Assembly: GCA_938074605.1 (NCBI GenBank)
Contig: CALJEI010000002.1
Location: 124,001 to 188,000, forward strand
Direction of reading: 5' to 3'
Source: an uncultured Ignisphaera sp.
GTDB taxonomy: Archaea > Thermoproteota > Thermoprotei_A > Sulfolobales > Ignisphaeraceae
Length of the DNA stretch: 64,000 nt
Shown: one piece after another, positions 18,290 to 26,260 of the stretch
Layout of the letters: every line of letters begins with the position of its first letter
Position numbering within the stretch: the stretch's first letter is position 1
Position numbers and translations under genes: made by a program
The notes under the pieces: generated by a model
What the model was told of the DNA's origin: nothing
Database searches by the model: none
The model's input: the letters and a program-made list of their open reading frames with translations, nothing else

Positions 18290-18949
18290 CTACAAGGATA
18301 CTCCCTCTACATAACTACTATACAGTGTCATTAGTTTCTCAACATCCTGTGGGGATAGCTCATATACTTTACCACCATCTGTATCGAAAATAAGTATACT
18401 ATTTATGTATGCTTTCATTAGATACTCTATATCATCGTTGTCTAGAGTGAGTATCTCCCTTATGGTAGAAGCAATGTTGAGTAACCTCTTTCTAGATCTA
18501 CTATTTATTGGCTTTATTAACTCTATTGGTATTAGTGGTATATAGCCATAGGGATAGGCAAAAATTACTGCCTTAATCCCACTTTTTACTATCTGTAACA
18601 CCTTCTTTATATGGCGGGCTAGTATATATTTCGTTCTATTCAATATAAAATTCTGTGGTATAGAGTAGAAGTCTATCTCAACACATACATCAAATCCCTC
18701 TTTCTCAGCATATACATCACACTTAGCCATTCCCACACTTTCCTCTATTGTTACATATCTATATCCACAGCCCAATAGATAGTAGTAGATAAGGAGTTCT
18801 GCTAAAACATGGTTTACCGGTATCCCCTTCTCATCAGCTAACCTAACTGCCCTACGAACAACACTATCTAGATACCCTACACCTATTCTACTTAACAGCT
18901 GAAGTATCTGTGTTAAGTATATTTCACTTCCTGGTGATATGGCTACCAC
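18290..18949 (-). CDS. Conserved-looking hypothetical protein, possible PD-(D/E)XK-like fold
   Basis: 219 residues that I do not recognise as a named family. The centre reads CDVYAEKEGFDVCVEIDF, an aspartate followed by a strand with E-x-D, reminiscent of a restriction-nuclease-like core, but the usual lysine is missing. The N-terminal half is helical. It is convergent with the HD phosphohydrolase (18 nt apart) and divergent from the DTD2 gene. Function unknown. Confidence 0.6.
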   Translation of the reverse strand: MVAISPGSEIYLTQILQLLSRIGVGYLDSVVRRAVRLADEKGIPVNHVLAELLIYYYLLGCGYRYVTIEESVGMAKCDVYAEKEGFDVCVEIDFYSIPQNFILNRTKYILARHIKKVLQIVKSGIKAVIFAYPYGYIPLIPIELIKPINSRSRKRLLNIASTIREILTLDNDDIEYLMKAYINSILIFDTDGGKVYELSPQDVEKLMTLYSSYVEGVSL

Positions 18950-19022
18950 ACAGCATCAAGCCATATAAGATCTATTTCTGTGAGATACCTACTTAAATTA
19001 AAAGCGTTAATGGGTTCAACCT

Positions 19023-19874
19023 ATGGATGTAGAGTATGTAATCGCATTTTCAGTAAATGATAAAGCTGGTAGAGGTATAGCTACAGCACTCATAGACTTG
19101 ACCAAATGTAACGAGATTGTTGAACTTAAGAATCCTAGAGTCAAATCCCTATATCTATGTAGTAATTTAAAGTCTATAGTTGCAGGCTTTAATGAAGATA
19201 CTATATTCCTTGATTTTATTGAAGAATTCAAAAACGTTAAGTACTTTATCATTCTATCAAGACATAGCTCTGAGACCGGCATGCCAACCTTAACAACACA
19301 TGTACCCGGTAATCCATGGGGTAGGAATGATTTTGGTGGAAAGCCGTGGGAAATACCACCTGCAAATCCTGTGTTGATGTGGTATTTTTTAAAAGGGCTT
19401 CATATACACCAAACTAAGAATGAACTATCGAAGTTTAGAGTAAGCTATGAAGTTACACACCATGGCCCTACCTCAATTACAAGACCCATAACATTTATTG
19501 AGATTGGGAGTAGCGAAAGAGAATGGGGTTTGGTAGAGGCGCATAGGGCTGTAGCCTCAGTAGTTATTGAGGGAATTAAAAAGGCTTTATATGAACAAAC
19601 TGAGCCTTGTACAATAAGTGTAGGTTTTGGGGGTTCACACTATGCTCCACTATTTACTAGAAGAGCTATAGAGTACAGTGAATGCTATGGACACATGATA
19701 CCAAACTATGTAATTAGAGAACTTGATCTAGATAAAATAGTATTTGTTAGTACTAAAGCTATTGAGTCTACCCCTGGTGTAAAGCGTATTGTGATAGAGA
19801 AGGTTAAGAGCGAAATTAAAAGAGCTATAGCTTTAATCGCTAGAGAGAAAGGCATTGAAATTATAGCATACTAA
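19023..19874 (+). CDS. dtdA: D-aminoacyl-tRNA deacylase, archaeal DTD2 type
   Basis: 283 residues. ILSRHSSETGMPTLTTH and GNPWGRNDFGG are characteristic; VTHHGPT and VGFGGSHYAP carry further conserved histidines. The enzyme releases D-amino acids from mischarged tRNAs (chiral proofreading) and replaces bacterial DTD in archaea and plants. It has a separate transcription unit, convergent with the beta-CASP nuclease (27 nt gap). The ATG at 19023 is preceded by GGGTTCAACCT, a weak ribosome site, so the message may be nearly leaderless. Confidence 0.92.
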   Translation: MDVEYVIAFSVNDKAGRGIATALIDLTKCNEIVELKNPRVKSLYLCSNLKSIVAGFNEDTIFLDFIEEFKNVKYFIILSRHSSETGMPTLTTHVPGNPWGRNDFGGKPWEIPPANPVLMWYFLKGLHIHQTKNELSKFRVSYEVTHHGPTSITRPITFIEIGSSEREWGLVEAHRAVASVVIEGIKKALYEQTEPCTISVGFGGSHYAPLFTRRAIEYSECYGHMIPNYVIRELDLDKIVFVSTKAIESTPGVKRIVIEKVKSEIKRAIALIAREKGIEIIAY

Positions 19875-19900
19875 CGTTTTGTCTACAAGGCTACGAGTTT

Positions 19901-21172
19901 CTATAGAGCTAGCTTTTCACCATTTTTAGGCGCTATAAATTCAATACCAAGTTCCTCCTTTATATGGTACCCTAGACTATAGATAGAGTCTTCACCGCCG
20001 TGAACTAGCACAACCCTCTCTAGATTTCTTATACTTTTTATAAGGTTGAAAAGATCTGAAGCTCCTGCATGACTTGAGAAATCAAACCAGAATACCCTAG
20101 CCCTTACACGTGGACCTCCACTCTCTAGCGATCCCTCAATCAATAGTCTTCTTCCTGGTGTTGTTGGTGCCTGATAGCTTACTAATATAACTGCATTTCT
20201 TGGGTCGCTCCATAGCCTCTTTATATAGTATTGAACGGGTCCTCCCTTAAGCATACCTGCAGGTGTAACTATTATACTACCAGGCTCTTTACATATCCTC
20301 TTCCTCATCTCACTCCCTCTTACAGTTGCAAATATTTTGTACACCTTTTCAAGAAGGTCATACCTATAGATGAATTCCCGATACCTTAGGAAAAGCTCAA
20401 GAATATCCTTAGCCATTCCATCATAGTAGACATTAGAATGAGGCATTTTTTCAGCCAGTATAGCTAAAATTTCTTGGGATCTTGCTAGTGAGAATGCCGG
20501 TATCAATACTATACCACCATCCTCTACCACACCTCTAACTGTTTCAATAAATAGATCCTCAATCCTCCGTCTATCTGGATGGTCATACATTCCATATGTT
20601 GACTCCATGATGAGAGTATTAACCTCAATACCATTTATATTTAGACCTCTTGATAGCCTTGTATCTATAGTGTTTACATCCCCCGTATAGAGTATACTAT
20701 GCTCGCCACTCACTAGCCTATACATAAAGGCACCTGGAATGTGCCCCGAATTAAGCGTCTCTATATATATGTTGCCCACCCAGAAGCTTTCCCCTAGACC
20801 TACAATCTTTGTATTTTCAAGCATTGTCATAAGCTCAGGATATTCAAATGGTAGATAGTAGCCTGAAAGCCTAAGCATATCTTTAACCATAAGTCTACCA
20901 AGCTCTGATGTAAGTCTATTCATTACTGCCATAGGTCTTGCTGATGTGTATAGAAATGGTGTAGCCCCAATGTGATCTAAGTGAGCATGTGTAATCAAAA
21001 TAGCTGTAACTTTAGATGGAGGTACTGTTAAGGGTAGTAGAGGCCTATCATCCTCATCGAAAGAGACACCGTAATCCAATACAATATTAGTACCGCTACC
21101 CATATCACTAATTAGAATGGCTGCTCTACCTACCTCTCTACCTGCTCCCAATACTGTTAGTTCTATACCCAT
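19901..21172 (-). CDS. Beta-CASP metallo-beta-lactamase ribonuclease, aCPSF2-like
   Basis: 423 residues. ITHAHLDHIGATPFL is the HxHxDH zinc motif; GHIPGAFMY and LYTGDVNT supply the next ligands; METTYG-like MESTYGMYDHPDRR, SLARSQEIL and FSSHAGASD are beta-CASP motifs. There is no N-terminal KH extension, so it fits aCPSF2 rather than the longer aCPSF1. Expected to act on RNA as an endo- and/or 5'-3' exonuclease in maturation or decay. Divergent from the NAC gene, with an 83-nt shared promoter region. Confidence 0.88.
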   Translation of the reverse strand: MGIELTVLGAGREVGRAAILISDMGSGTNIVLDYGVSFDEDDRPLLPLTVPPSKVTAILITHAHLDHIGATPFLYTSARPMAVMNRLTSELGRLMVKDMLRLSGYYLPFEYPELMTMLENTKIVGLGESFWVGNIYIETLNSGHIPGAFMYRLVSGEHSILYTGDVNTIDTRLSRGLNINGIEVNTLIMESTYGMYDHPDRRRIEDLFIETVRGVVEDGGIVLIPAFSLARSQEILAILAEKMPHSNVYYDGMAKDILELFLRYREFIYRYDLLEKVYKIFATVRGSEMRKRICKEPGSIIVTPAGMLKGGPVQYYIKRLWSDPRNAVILVSYQAPTTPGRRLLIEGSLESGGPRVRARVFWFDFSSHAGASDLFNLIKSIRNLERVVLVHGGEDSIYSLGYHIKEELGIEFIAPKNGEKLAL

Positions 21173-21255
21173 CTATCCTTCAACCACTATCACTTATATT
21201 CTACCTATACAGTATTATAATTCTGCTGTTAAAGGCTTATCTATAGTGAGAAAAT

Positions 21256-21633
21256 ATGTTTCCTATAAATCCTCGTGAACTACAGAAACAGTTAAAGCAG
21301 CTAAGAAAAATGGGTATGAAGATTGAACAGCTAGAGAATGTAGATGAAGTTGTAATACGAGTAGGAGGTAAAAAGCTTATCCTTGAACACCCCGATGTAA
21401 TGACATTTGAGTTTGCCTCCCAAAAAATATTCTACATAGTACCCAAGATAATTAAAGAGGAGATAGAAAGTGGGGAAACTACACCACCGTCTATAGCAAT
21501 TAAGGAGGAGGACATCTCATTCATTACCGAATTTACTGGAGTAAGCTATGATGTTGCTAAAGAGGCATTAATTAAAGCTGGAGGAGATATTGCTAAAGCT
21601 ATTGAGATTCTGCAAAGTGAAAAGAAACAATAA
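21256..21633 (+). CDS. nac: Nascent polypeptide-associated complex protein (archaeal NAC)
   Basis: 125 residues. An N-terminal helix is rich in K/Q, then the NAC beta-barrel (EQLENVDEVVIRVGGKKLIL, VMTFE) and a C-terminal UBA domain (EEDISFITEFTGVSYDVAKEAL). Archaeal NAC forms a homodimer on the ribosome near the exit tunnel. Length matches the family. Confidence 0.93.
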   Translation: MFPINPRELQKQLKQLRKMGMKIEQLENVDEVVIRVGGKKLILEHPDVMTFEFASQKIFYIVPKIIKEEIESGETTPPSIAIKEEDISFITEFTGVSYDVAKEALIKAGGDIAKAIEILQSEKKQ

Positions 21634-21685
21634 ATATCTGTCTCTATTATATCATAATCATAACTGTATATCTAATATTAGCTTA

Positions 21686-22024
21686 CTAAAGTTTTAGAAT
21701 TGCTTCTTTTATACAAGGGCATAGCATTTTTAAAATTGTGTATACCCTCTGGGTATCAGCATAGCTATATTTAGCATGCAGAAAGGCTTTACCCATGTCA
21801 ATAAGTGTAGCAATGTCCTGGCATCTTTTACTAATTTCTGTAGTTAGATTTAGTGCTTCTATAAGTCTTGAAATCGCTATGGCTATGTAGCGTATTATAT
21901 AGTAGAGGCTTCTATCAGTTGTATTGCTAGGAGTATTTTGCTCTAGATAATTTAAACAAAAGTTTACATAGTCAATCAGTCTCTCAAGCCCATCTTTGAA
22001 ATTAACCTTCAGCCTCTCTACCAC
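21686..22024 (-). CDS. Small all-helical hypothetical protein
   Basis: 112 residues, predicted by eye to be entirely helical (LIDYVNFCLNYLEQN, YIIRYIAIAISRLIEAL, IKEAILKL). No motif that I can name; a HEPN-like or PaREP-like helical bundle is conceivable, but the HEPN R-x4-H motif is absent. It lies between NAC and a SpoIIM-like membrane protein, divergent from the latter with about 60 nt between starts. Confidence 0.55.
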   Translation of the reverse strand: MVERLKVNFKDGLERLIDYVNFCLNYLEQNTPSNTTDRSLYYIIRYIAIAISRLIEALNLTTEISKRCQDIATLIDMGKAFLHAKYSYADTQRVYTILKMLCPCIKEAILKL

Positions 22025-22083
22025 CCTCTCTTATTTAATTAAAGGTTTAAAGCTAGTTTAAATAGTGTTCTGTACATGATCTG

Positions 22084-22662
22084 GTGGATACAATGAGTAG
22101 TATTTTTAGCTCTTGGCTAAGACAGTTCATCGAAAGCCTTCCAGTAACATTAGCTGTTCTAATATCATCATTAGCTCTACTGATATCCATCGCAATATAT
22201 GTAGAGCCTCCAGAAATTCTTAGAGATGCAATAGAGAATGAAATTAGAAATATATTAACATCCCTTGCAGACACCTCATTTATTGAAAAAATATACATTA
22301 TATATACAAGAAATGCCCTTATCAATATCCTGCTCGCCATACCATTCTTTATAAATATAGTTATATACATATCTACAATGATTACAACCGCTTGGGCCCT
22401 CAATATCTCTGCACTTAATCTAGAAATAGCCACCGGAATCCCAAGGTACTTAAGTATAGTATCATTAATGCTTATGCCTCATACCTACCTTGAACTATTC
22501 TCATATTCTCTATCCATTATAGTATCACTTAGGGTAACACTAAGTTTCTTAAGAAGGAAAGTAGATAGAATACTTATATATAACTACATAATTACCATAA
22601 TAGTATCACACATAGTGTTGCTAATTTCTACCATTATTGAAGCGACACTCATCAGCTCATAA
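22084..22662 (+). CDS. SpoIIM-family (stage II sporulation protein M-like) integral membrane protein
   Basis: 192 residues with about five hydrophobic segments (LPVTLAVLISSLALLISIAI, LINILLAIPFFINIVIYIS and others). NALINILLAIPF and LMPHTYLELFSYSL resemble the conserved elements of the SpoIIM/DUF95 membrane family (N-x(n)-PHG.lE). Archaeal members have no known role in sporulation; a membrane-remodelling or transport function is only suspected. Confidence 0.68.
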   Translation: MDTMSSIFSSWLRQFIESLPVTLAVLISSLALLISIAIYVEPPEILRDAIENEIRNILTSLADTSFIEKIYIIYTRNALINILLAIPFFINIVIYISTMITTAWALNISALNLEIATGIPRYLSIVSLMLMPHTYLELFSYSLSIIVSLRVTLSFLRRKVDRILIYNYIITIIVSHIVLLISTIIEATLISS

Positions 22663-22687
22663 AACATTGCATTTATTATACATCTCA

Positions 22688-22746
22688 ATACTTCAGTGAG
22701 AGGAAACGGTCATCATAGCTTCAGAGCCTCTATTTCATCACTTGTT
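22688..22746 (-). ncRNA. C/D box sRNA
   Basis: Minus strand, in order: C box GTGATGA (22741-22735), 10-nt guide AATAGAGGCT, D' box CTGA (22724-22721), 5-nt spacer, C' box TGATGA (22715-22710), 13-nt guide CCGTTTCCTCTCA, D box CTGA (22696-22693). All four boxes match the consensus exactly and the spacing is standard. It guides 2'-O-methylation together with L7Ae, Nop5 and fibrillarin. I could not assign targets; the D guide's complement is UGAGAGGAAACGG. Confidence 0.85.
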
Positions 22747-22813
22747 ACATCCATGAAAAAAGTAATCTATAAAAAGACTAATTAATATTAATCACATAAT
22801 AGTGGAATCCACC

Positions 22814-22871
22814 AAACTATGATGAATTCAAGACGGTATGATAGATGATTTAAACTCCCTGTCTGATAACT
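22814..22871 (+). ncRNA. C/D box sRNA with a 23S rRNA-matching guide
   Basis: C box ATGATGA (22819-22825), 12-nt guide ATTCAAGACGGT, D'-like ATGA (22838-22841), 4-nt spacer, C'-like TGATTT (22846-22851), 11-nt guide AAACTCCCTGT, D box CTGA (22863-22866). Ten bases of the first guide, TTCAAGACGG, are complementary to CCGUCUUGAA of the nearly universal LSU rRNA stretch GACCCGUCUUGAAACACGGA. The fifth base before D' would select the U of CCGU. It lies about 70 nt from an sRNA on the opposite strand. Confidence 0.78.
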
Positions 22872-22974
22872 TAAACCAGCGGTATTATTTTGGGTTTTTA
22901 TAAAAGTTTATGATTACTGTTTTCATACTCTTTTTCAATCCAAAAATTTTTATCCTGTAAGCTATAAATCAATT

Positions 22975-23826
22975 ATGGTGTGTTTAGTAATGAGGAAACC
23001 ATGCGGTATTATAGCTATGTTGACAGACTTTGGATATGATGACTACTATGTAGCTGCTATGAAGGGTGTCATACTGGATACTTGTAGAGATGTGAGAATC
23101 GTTGATATAACTCATTCTATAGAGAGTTTTAATCTACATCAAGCTGCCTTTACACTACATGCTGTCTATAGATACTTTCCAGAAGGAACTATATTTCTAG
23201 TTGTTGTTGATCCTAGTGTGGGTAGTGATAGAAAAGCCATTGTTATTGTTTCAAAAAGGTACTACTTTATAGGCCCTGATAATGGAGTGTTAACACCAGC
23301 TGCAAAACATGATGGTGTTGAGAAGATATATCTTATAGAGAATGACATCTACTTTAGAAAGCCTGTCTCAAAGTCATTCCATGGAAGAGATATATTTGCT
23401 CCAGTTGCAGCAAGAATTGTATGCGGTTTAGAGCCTTCCTATGTTGGAAGAGAGGCGAATTTCAGTGAACTAAGTAATATAGATATTGAACTCTTTATGG
23501 AAAAAAGAGAAAACTGTGTAGTGCTAAAGGTAATATATGTAGATAAGTTTGGCAATGTAATGCTCTCTCATAACTTTAAAAATGTTGTAGAAGCACTCAA
23601 TGTGAATATAGGAGATGAAGTATACATATACACAAATAGTGCTGCCATAAAATCAAAGATTCTAGAAGTGTTCTCACATGGAGCTCCTAAAGATCTTGTG
23701 CTTTATGAAAATAGTCTACAACTTGCAGAACTAGCAGTAAATCTAGGCTCTGCACAAAGGCTACTAAATATAGATAGTGGTAATATGATTGAGATATGTA
23801 GTGAGGAAAAAGTGGTCCGGGGGTGA
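22975..23826 (+). CDS. SAM hydroxide adenosyltransferase (DUF62 family)
   Basis: 283 residues. MLTDFGYDDYYVAAMKGVI, VDPSVGSDRKAI, GPDNGVLTPA and KSFHGRDIFAPVA are the signatures of the SAM hydrolase/chlorinase superfamily. The archaeal members split S-adenosylmethionine with hydroxide into adenosine and methionine; halogenase activity is not expected. The last codons and the stop overlap a GC-rich structured RNA that appears to be encoded mainly on the opposite strand. Confidence 0.88.
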   Translation: MVCLVMRKPCGIIAMLTDFGYDDYYVAAMKGVILDTCRDVRIVDITHSIESFNLHQAAFTLHAVYRYFPEGTIFLVVVDPSVGSDRKAIVIVSKRYYFIGPDNGVLTPAAKHDGVEKIYLIENDIYFRKPVSKSFHGRDIFAPVAARIVCGLEPSYVGREANFSELSNIDIELFMEKRENCVVLKVIYVDKFGNVMLSHNFKNVVEALNVNIGDEVYIYTNSAAIKSKILEVFSHGAPKDLVLYENSLQLAELAVNLGSAQRLLNIDSGNMIEICSEEKVVRG

Positions 23827-23890
23827 CCCGCCCCGTGTACACATAGCCCCGGGACAACGGGGTTTATTTGCACGGGCAACCGGGCTATCT
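23807..23890 (-). ncRNA. GC-rich structured RNA of unknown class, antisense to the 3' end of the SAM hydrolase gene
   Basis: In AT-rich surroundings, 23815-23887 is strongly GC-rich. On the minus strand a box A, AATTTATATA (23920-23911), lies about 26 bp before a start near 23888, and a TTTTT run (23811-23807) could terminate it. Possible helices: CCCCG/CGGGG hairpin; GCCCGUG with CACGGGGC; and a competing AUAGCCC/GGGCUAU pairing that would form a pseudoknot or alternative fold. I find no tRNA, 5S, SRP or RNase P signature. Read on the plus strand, GGGCUAU is followed by CUACA, which recalls an H/ACA end, so the strand is not certain. Confidence 0.55.
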
Positions 23891-23946
23891 ACAACTTTCC
23901 TCTATACGGGTATATAAATTAATACACTCTAATTTTGGTGTATGCC

Positions 23947-24013
23947 CCACTCAGCATGGGTTGGAGCACATCATCTATATGTTATCATACATTGGAGTCA
24001 TTCATCACTATAA
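23947..24013 (-). ncRNA. C/D box sRNA
   Basis: Minus strand: C box GTGATGA (24008-24002), 13-nt guide ATGACTCCAATGT, D'-like ATGA (23988-23985), 11-nt spacer, C'-like TGATGT (23973-23968), 13-nt guide GCTCCAACCCATG, D box CTGA (23954-23951). C and D are perfect; D' and C' each deviate at one position, which is normal for internal boxes. A T/A-rich promoter element (ATTTATAC on the minus strand, near 24030) lies upstream. Targets were not assigned. Confidence 0.72.
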
Positions 24014-24070
24014 CATATAGAAGATCTTGTAGAGTATAAATCTTTTATAGATTCTATCTATAGATGTACA

Positions 24071-24463
24071 CTATTCTTTGATGTGACACATTTGTGTCAG
24101 AAGTTTATATCCATTGCCTATAAAGATAGGCGTTTTAAATATAAACAAGTCATCATTTTTATAGATTACAACTCCAATTATATTGCTAATTTTCCTTAAA
24201 ATCCATGGATAGAGCCTATACGGAACTACCACATATAGATAGTCAGCTAGCCCTAACCTCTTCTCAATTTGATCAACTATCTTAGGTTTAGCTCTAACCT
24301 TAACCTCAAATATATGTATAAGTGGTCTCCAGAACTCTTTAGAGGGCTCTAAAGCCATAACATCAAACTCCAATCCCATACATTTAAAATTGCTGTAGAC
24401 ATCATAGCCTAAAGCAATAAGTTTTTTAGTAAGCCGCTCAATAATTATAGACTCACTACACAG
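24071..24463 (-). CDS. Small PD-(D/E)XK nuclease-like protein, probable CTG start
   Basis: About 131 residues. ERLTKKLIALGYDVY, GLEFDVMAL and HIFEVKVRAK give the E...D...E-x-K layout of the restriction-endonuclease-like fold, as in small archaeal Holliday-junction or RecB-like nucleases. The first ordinary start, ATG 24379, would remove the leading helix. The frame is open to 24466 and a CTG at 24463 lies exactly 7 nt after AGGTG, the spacing seen for other genes here. Substrate unknown. The last codons contain a perfect 7-bp palindrome, TGACACA/TGTGTCA. Confidence 0.6.
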   Translation of the reverse strand: MCSESIIIERLTKKLIALGYDVYSNFKCMGLEFDVMALEPSKEFWRPLIHIFEVKVRAKPKIVDQIEKRLGLADYLYVVVPYRLYPWILRKISNIIGVVIYKNDDLFIFKTPIFIGNGYKLLTQMCHIKE

Positions 24464-24682
24464 TATTCAACACCTTAATCTTCCTAAAGGGACTAGGAGA
24501 ATATAATACACATAGTTAGATAATACTTAAACCAATTAAATGATTAATAAATATATTTAAAAACATATAACAGGTAATACCATCATAAAGTAAATGAATA
24601 TAATACATTAAAATATTCATATAGATACAAATGAAAACTATGTGCCTCACCATATTTAAGGCCTCTCCTACCCCACTATAGA

Positions 24683-24842
24683 TTCTGGGGGCCAAACCCA
24701 CAGGATACGTAGAGAGTGGGTCGGTCAGCCCGATAAGCCAAGGGGTGTAAGGTCTAAGGGTGATAAAGCCCTTAGGCCAATACTCCAGAGGCTTATCGAG
24801 CTAACTGATCCGCCCTCTATGTATCCTGTGGGGGCCAAACCT
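24683..24842 (+). ncRNA. Structured RNA of unknown class forming a long rod-like hairpin
   Basis: Arms 24697-24714 and 24815-24832 pair over 18 bp (one G-U). Then GGTCAG pairs with CTGATC, GATAAGCC with GGCTTATC, and the tip is a 10-bp helix (GGTCTAAGGG/CCCTTAGGCC) with loop TGATAAAG. A 12-bp direct repeat GGGGGCCAAACC sits at both ends (24687-24698 and 24830-24841). A box A, ATATTTAAG (24652-24660), is about 26 bp before 24683, and T-rich sequence follows 24841, supporting plus-strand transcription. It does not look like SRP RNA, RNase P RNA, tRNA or 5S. The rest of 24464-24852 is AT-rich and otherwise featureless. Confidence 0.6.
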
Positions 24843-24852
24843 TTCTCACTAT

Positions 24853-25398
24853 CTAAATCTCTATAATAATATACTCTTGGCTAATCCTATAGCCTTGTCT
24901 CCCTAAAATTTTTGCACATTTCTGACAAAACTTCATACTCTTTCTATCAACTTCGGTAACACTATTACTAAAGCTCATAACACATTCTAACTTAGAACAG
25001 TGTTTTAATCCTAGTATATGGCCAAGTTCATGTATGACTTCCTTTTTAACCCTCTCTAGAAATAGTGTGCTCTGAATTGCTACTAATCTTGGTAGGAATA
25101 CTGCTGCTGATTTTAGATGGGGTATTGCAAGACCAAAGACAAAGTTTAGCCCTTTTATATAGGCATCAAACTCTACTAATATGACTGCAATTGAAGTAAG
25201 GTTTTTATATCTATATACATGATAGACAACAGCGTCTGCTAGATACTGCATTCTCTTGCTATCGAATATACTGGTAGGAAGCTCTATATAATAATCTGTA
25301 ATCTCGACCTCAGCTGCAAAAATGGTATGCAGACACGATGCTACTTCCTCTAATAATTTTTTATCAATATTTTTTGTTTTGAAGAGCTGTATCTGCAT
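24853..25398 (-). CDS. amzA: Archaemetzincin metalloprotease
   Basis: 181 residues, the usual size. VIHELGHILGLKHC contains the HExxHxxGxxH zinc site with the extra glycine and histidine of metzincins, followed by the archaemetzincin cysteines C-x4-CVMSFSNS and FCQKCAKIL, which bind a second zinc. Probably an aminopeptidase-like enzyme acting on small peptides. The single gene ends 11 nt from the rod-like RNA gene. Confidence 0.93.
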   Translation of the reverse strand: MQIQLFKTKNIDKKLLEEVASCLHTIFAAEVEITDYYIELPTSIFDSKRMQYLADAVVYHVYRYKNLTSIAVILVEFDAYIKGLNFVFGLAIPHLKSAAVFLPRLVAIQSTLFLERVKKEVIHELGHILGLKHCSKLECVMSFSNSVTEVDRKSMKFCQKCAKILGRQGYRISQEYIIIEI

Positions 25399-25580
25399 TG
25401 GTAATCACAATTATTTACCTAAAATTATTTACCTAATCAGTAATCTCTTTAGAAGTTATTTGTTTTATGAATTTTTCTATAGAGTATTTTCTAATTTAAT
25501 TACTGTCTGTTTAGGCTAGGTGATTAAGGTAAGCCATCTATTTTGAGTATAGTCTATCCTTCAGTAATACCGTTATATTT

Positions 25581-26258
25581 CTATACTTTGCTTCCAATAA
25601 AACTTGGAACCGTGTGTCTTCTTTCTATGATTTTTGCTAGCTCTGTCAACAGTATAGAGATGATAATGTATATAAATGCTAGTATGATATATACCTCCAT
25701 ATAGAGAAATGTTTTACTGCCTATAGACTTACCTATATACATGAGTTCAGGAGCTGTTACAAAGTAAGCAATAGATGAATATTTAAATAGATATATAGCC
25801 TCATTGACTAAAGCTGGAATTGCTACTCTAATAGCTTGCGGCAGAATAACTATCCATACAATCTTAAACTTGGTTAGCCCTATTGATAAGGCTGATTCAA
25901 ACTGAGAGTATGGTATGGCACTTATTGAGGCTCTTATGTATTCTGACTGATATACAGCTGAGTTAATTGCTATGGCTATAATTGAGGCTGTCACAGGATC
26001 TAGTAGTATACCCAGCTCAGGTAGTGCATAGTATACAAAAAATAGCTGTACCATCATTGGCGTACCTCGTATTATCTCAACAAATACCGTTAGTAGAGCC
26101 CTAGGCAATCTACTGCCATATACTCTCAATAAGGCTATAAAAAGACCTAGAGCTATACCAATAGAATATGATGTTACTGTAATTATAACTGTATATTTAA
26201 GCCCTAATGCTATAGCAGATCCATAGCCATACAGAATGTAAAGTATATTTTCTAGCAT
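25581..26258 (-). CDS. Polar amino-acid ABC transporter permease (second permease)
   Basis: 225 residues of the HisM/GlnP family with about five membrane segments. The His/Glu/Gln/Arg/opine permease signature is in VEIIRGTPMMVQLFFVYYAL, and the EAA loop is SIGLTKFKIVWIVILPQAI. It ends the four-gene transporter operon (binding protein, permease, ATPase, permease). The two permeases are paralogues and probably form a heterodimer. Confidence 0.88.
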   Translation of the reverse strand: MLENILYILYGYGSAIALGLKYTVIITVTSYSIGIALGLFIALLRVYGSRLPRALLTVFVEIIRGTPMMVQLFFVYYALPELGILLDPVTASIIAIAINSAVYQSEYIRASISAIPYSQFESALSIGLTKFKIVWIVILPQAIRVAIPALVNEAIYLFKYSSIAYFVTAPELMYIGKSIGSKTFLYMEVYIILAFIYIIISILLTELAKIIERRHTVPSFIGSKV

Positions 26259-26260
26259 CT

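Noticed and set aside
22053-22433. Minus-strand 126-codon open frame
   Set aside because: Shadow of the SpoIIM-like membrane gene, which has better coding character.
23977-24018. ATATGTTAT/ATAACATAT inverted repeat
   Set aside because: Falls within and just upstream of the C/D sRNA; likely incidental in AT-rich sequence.
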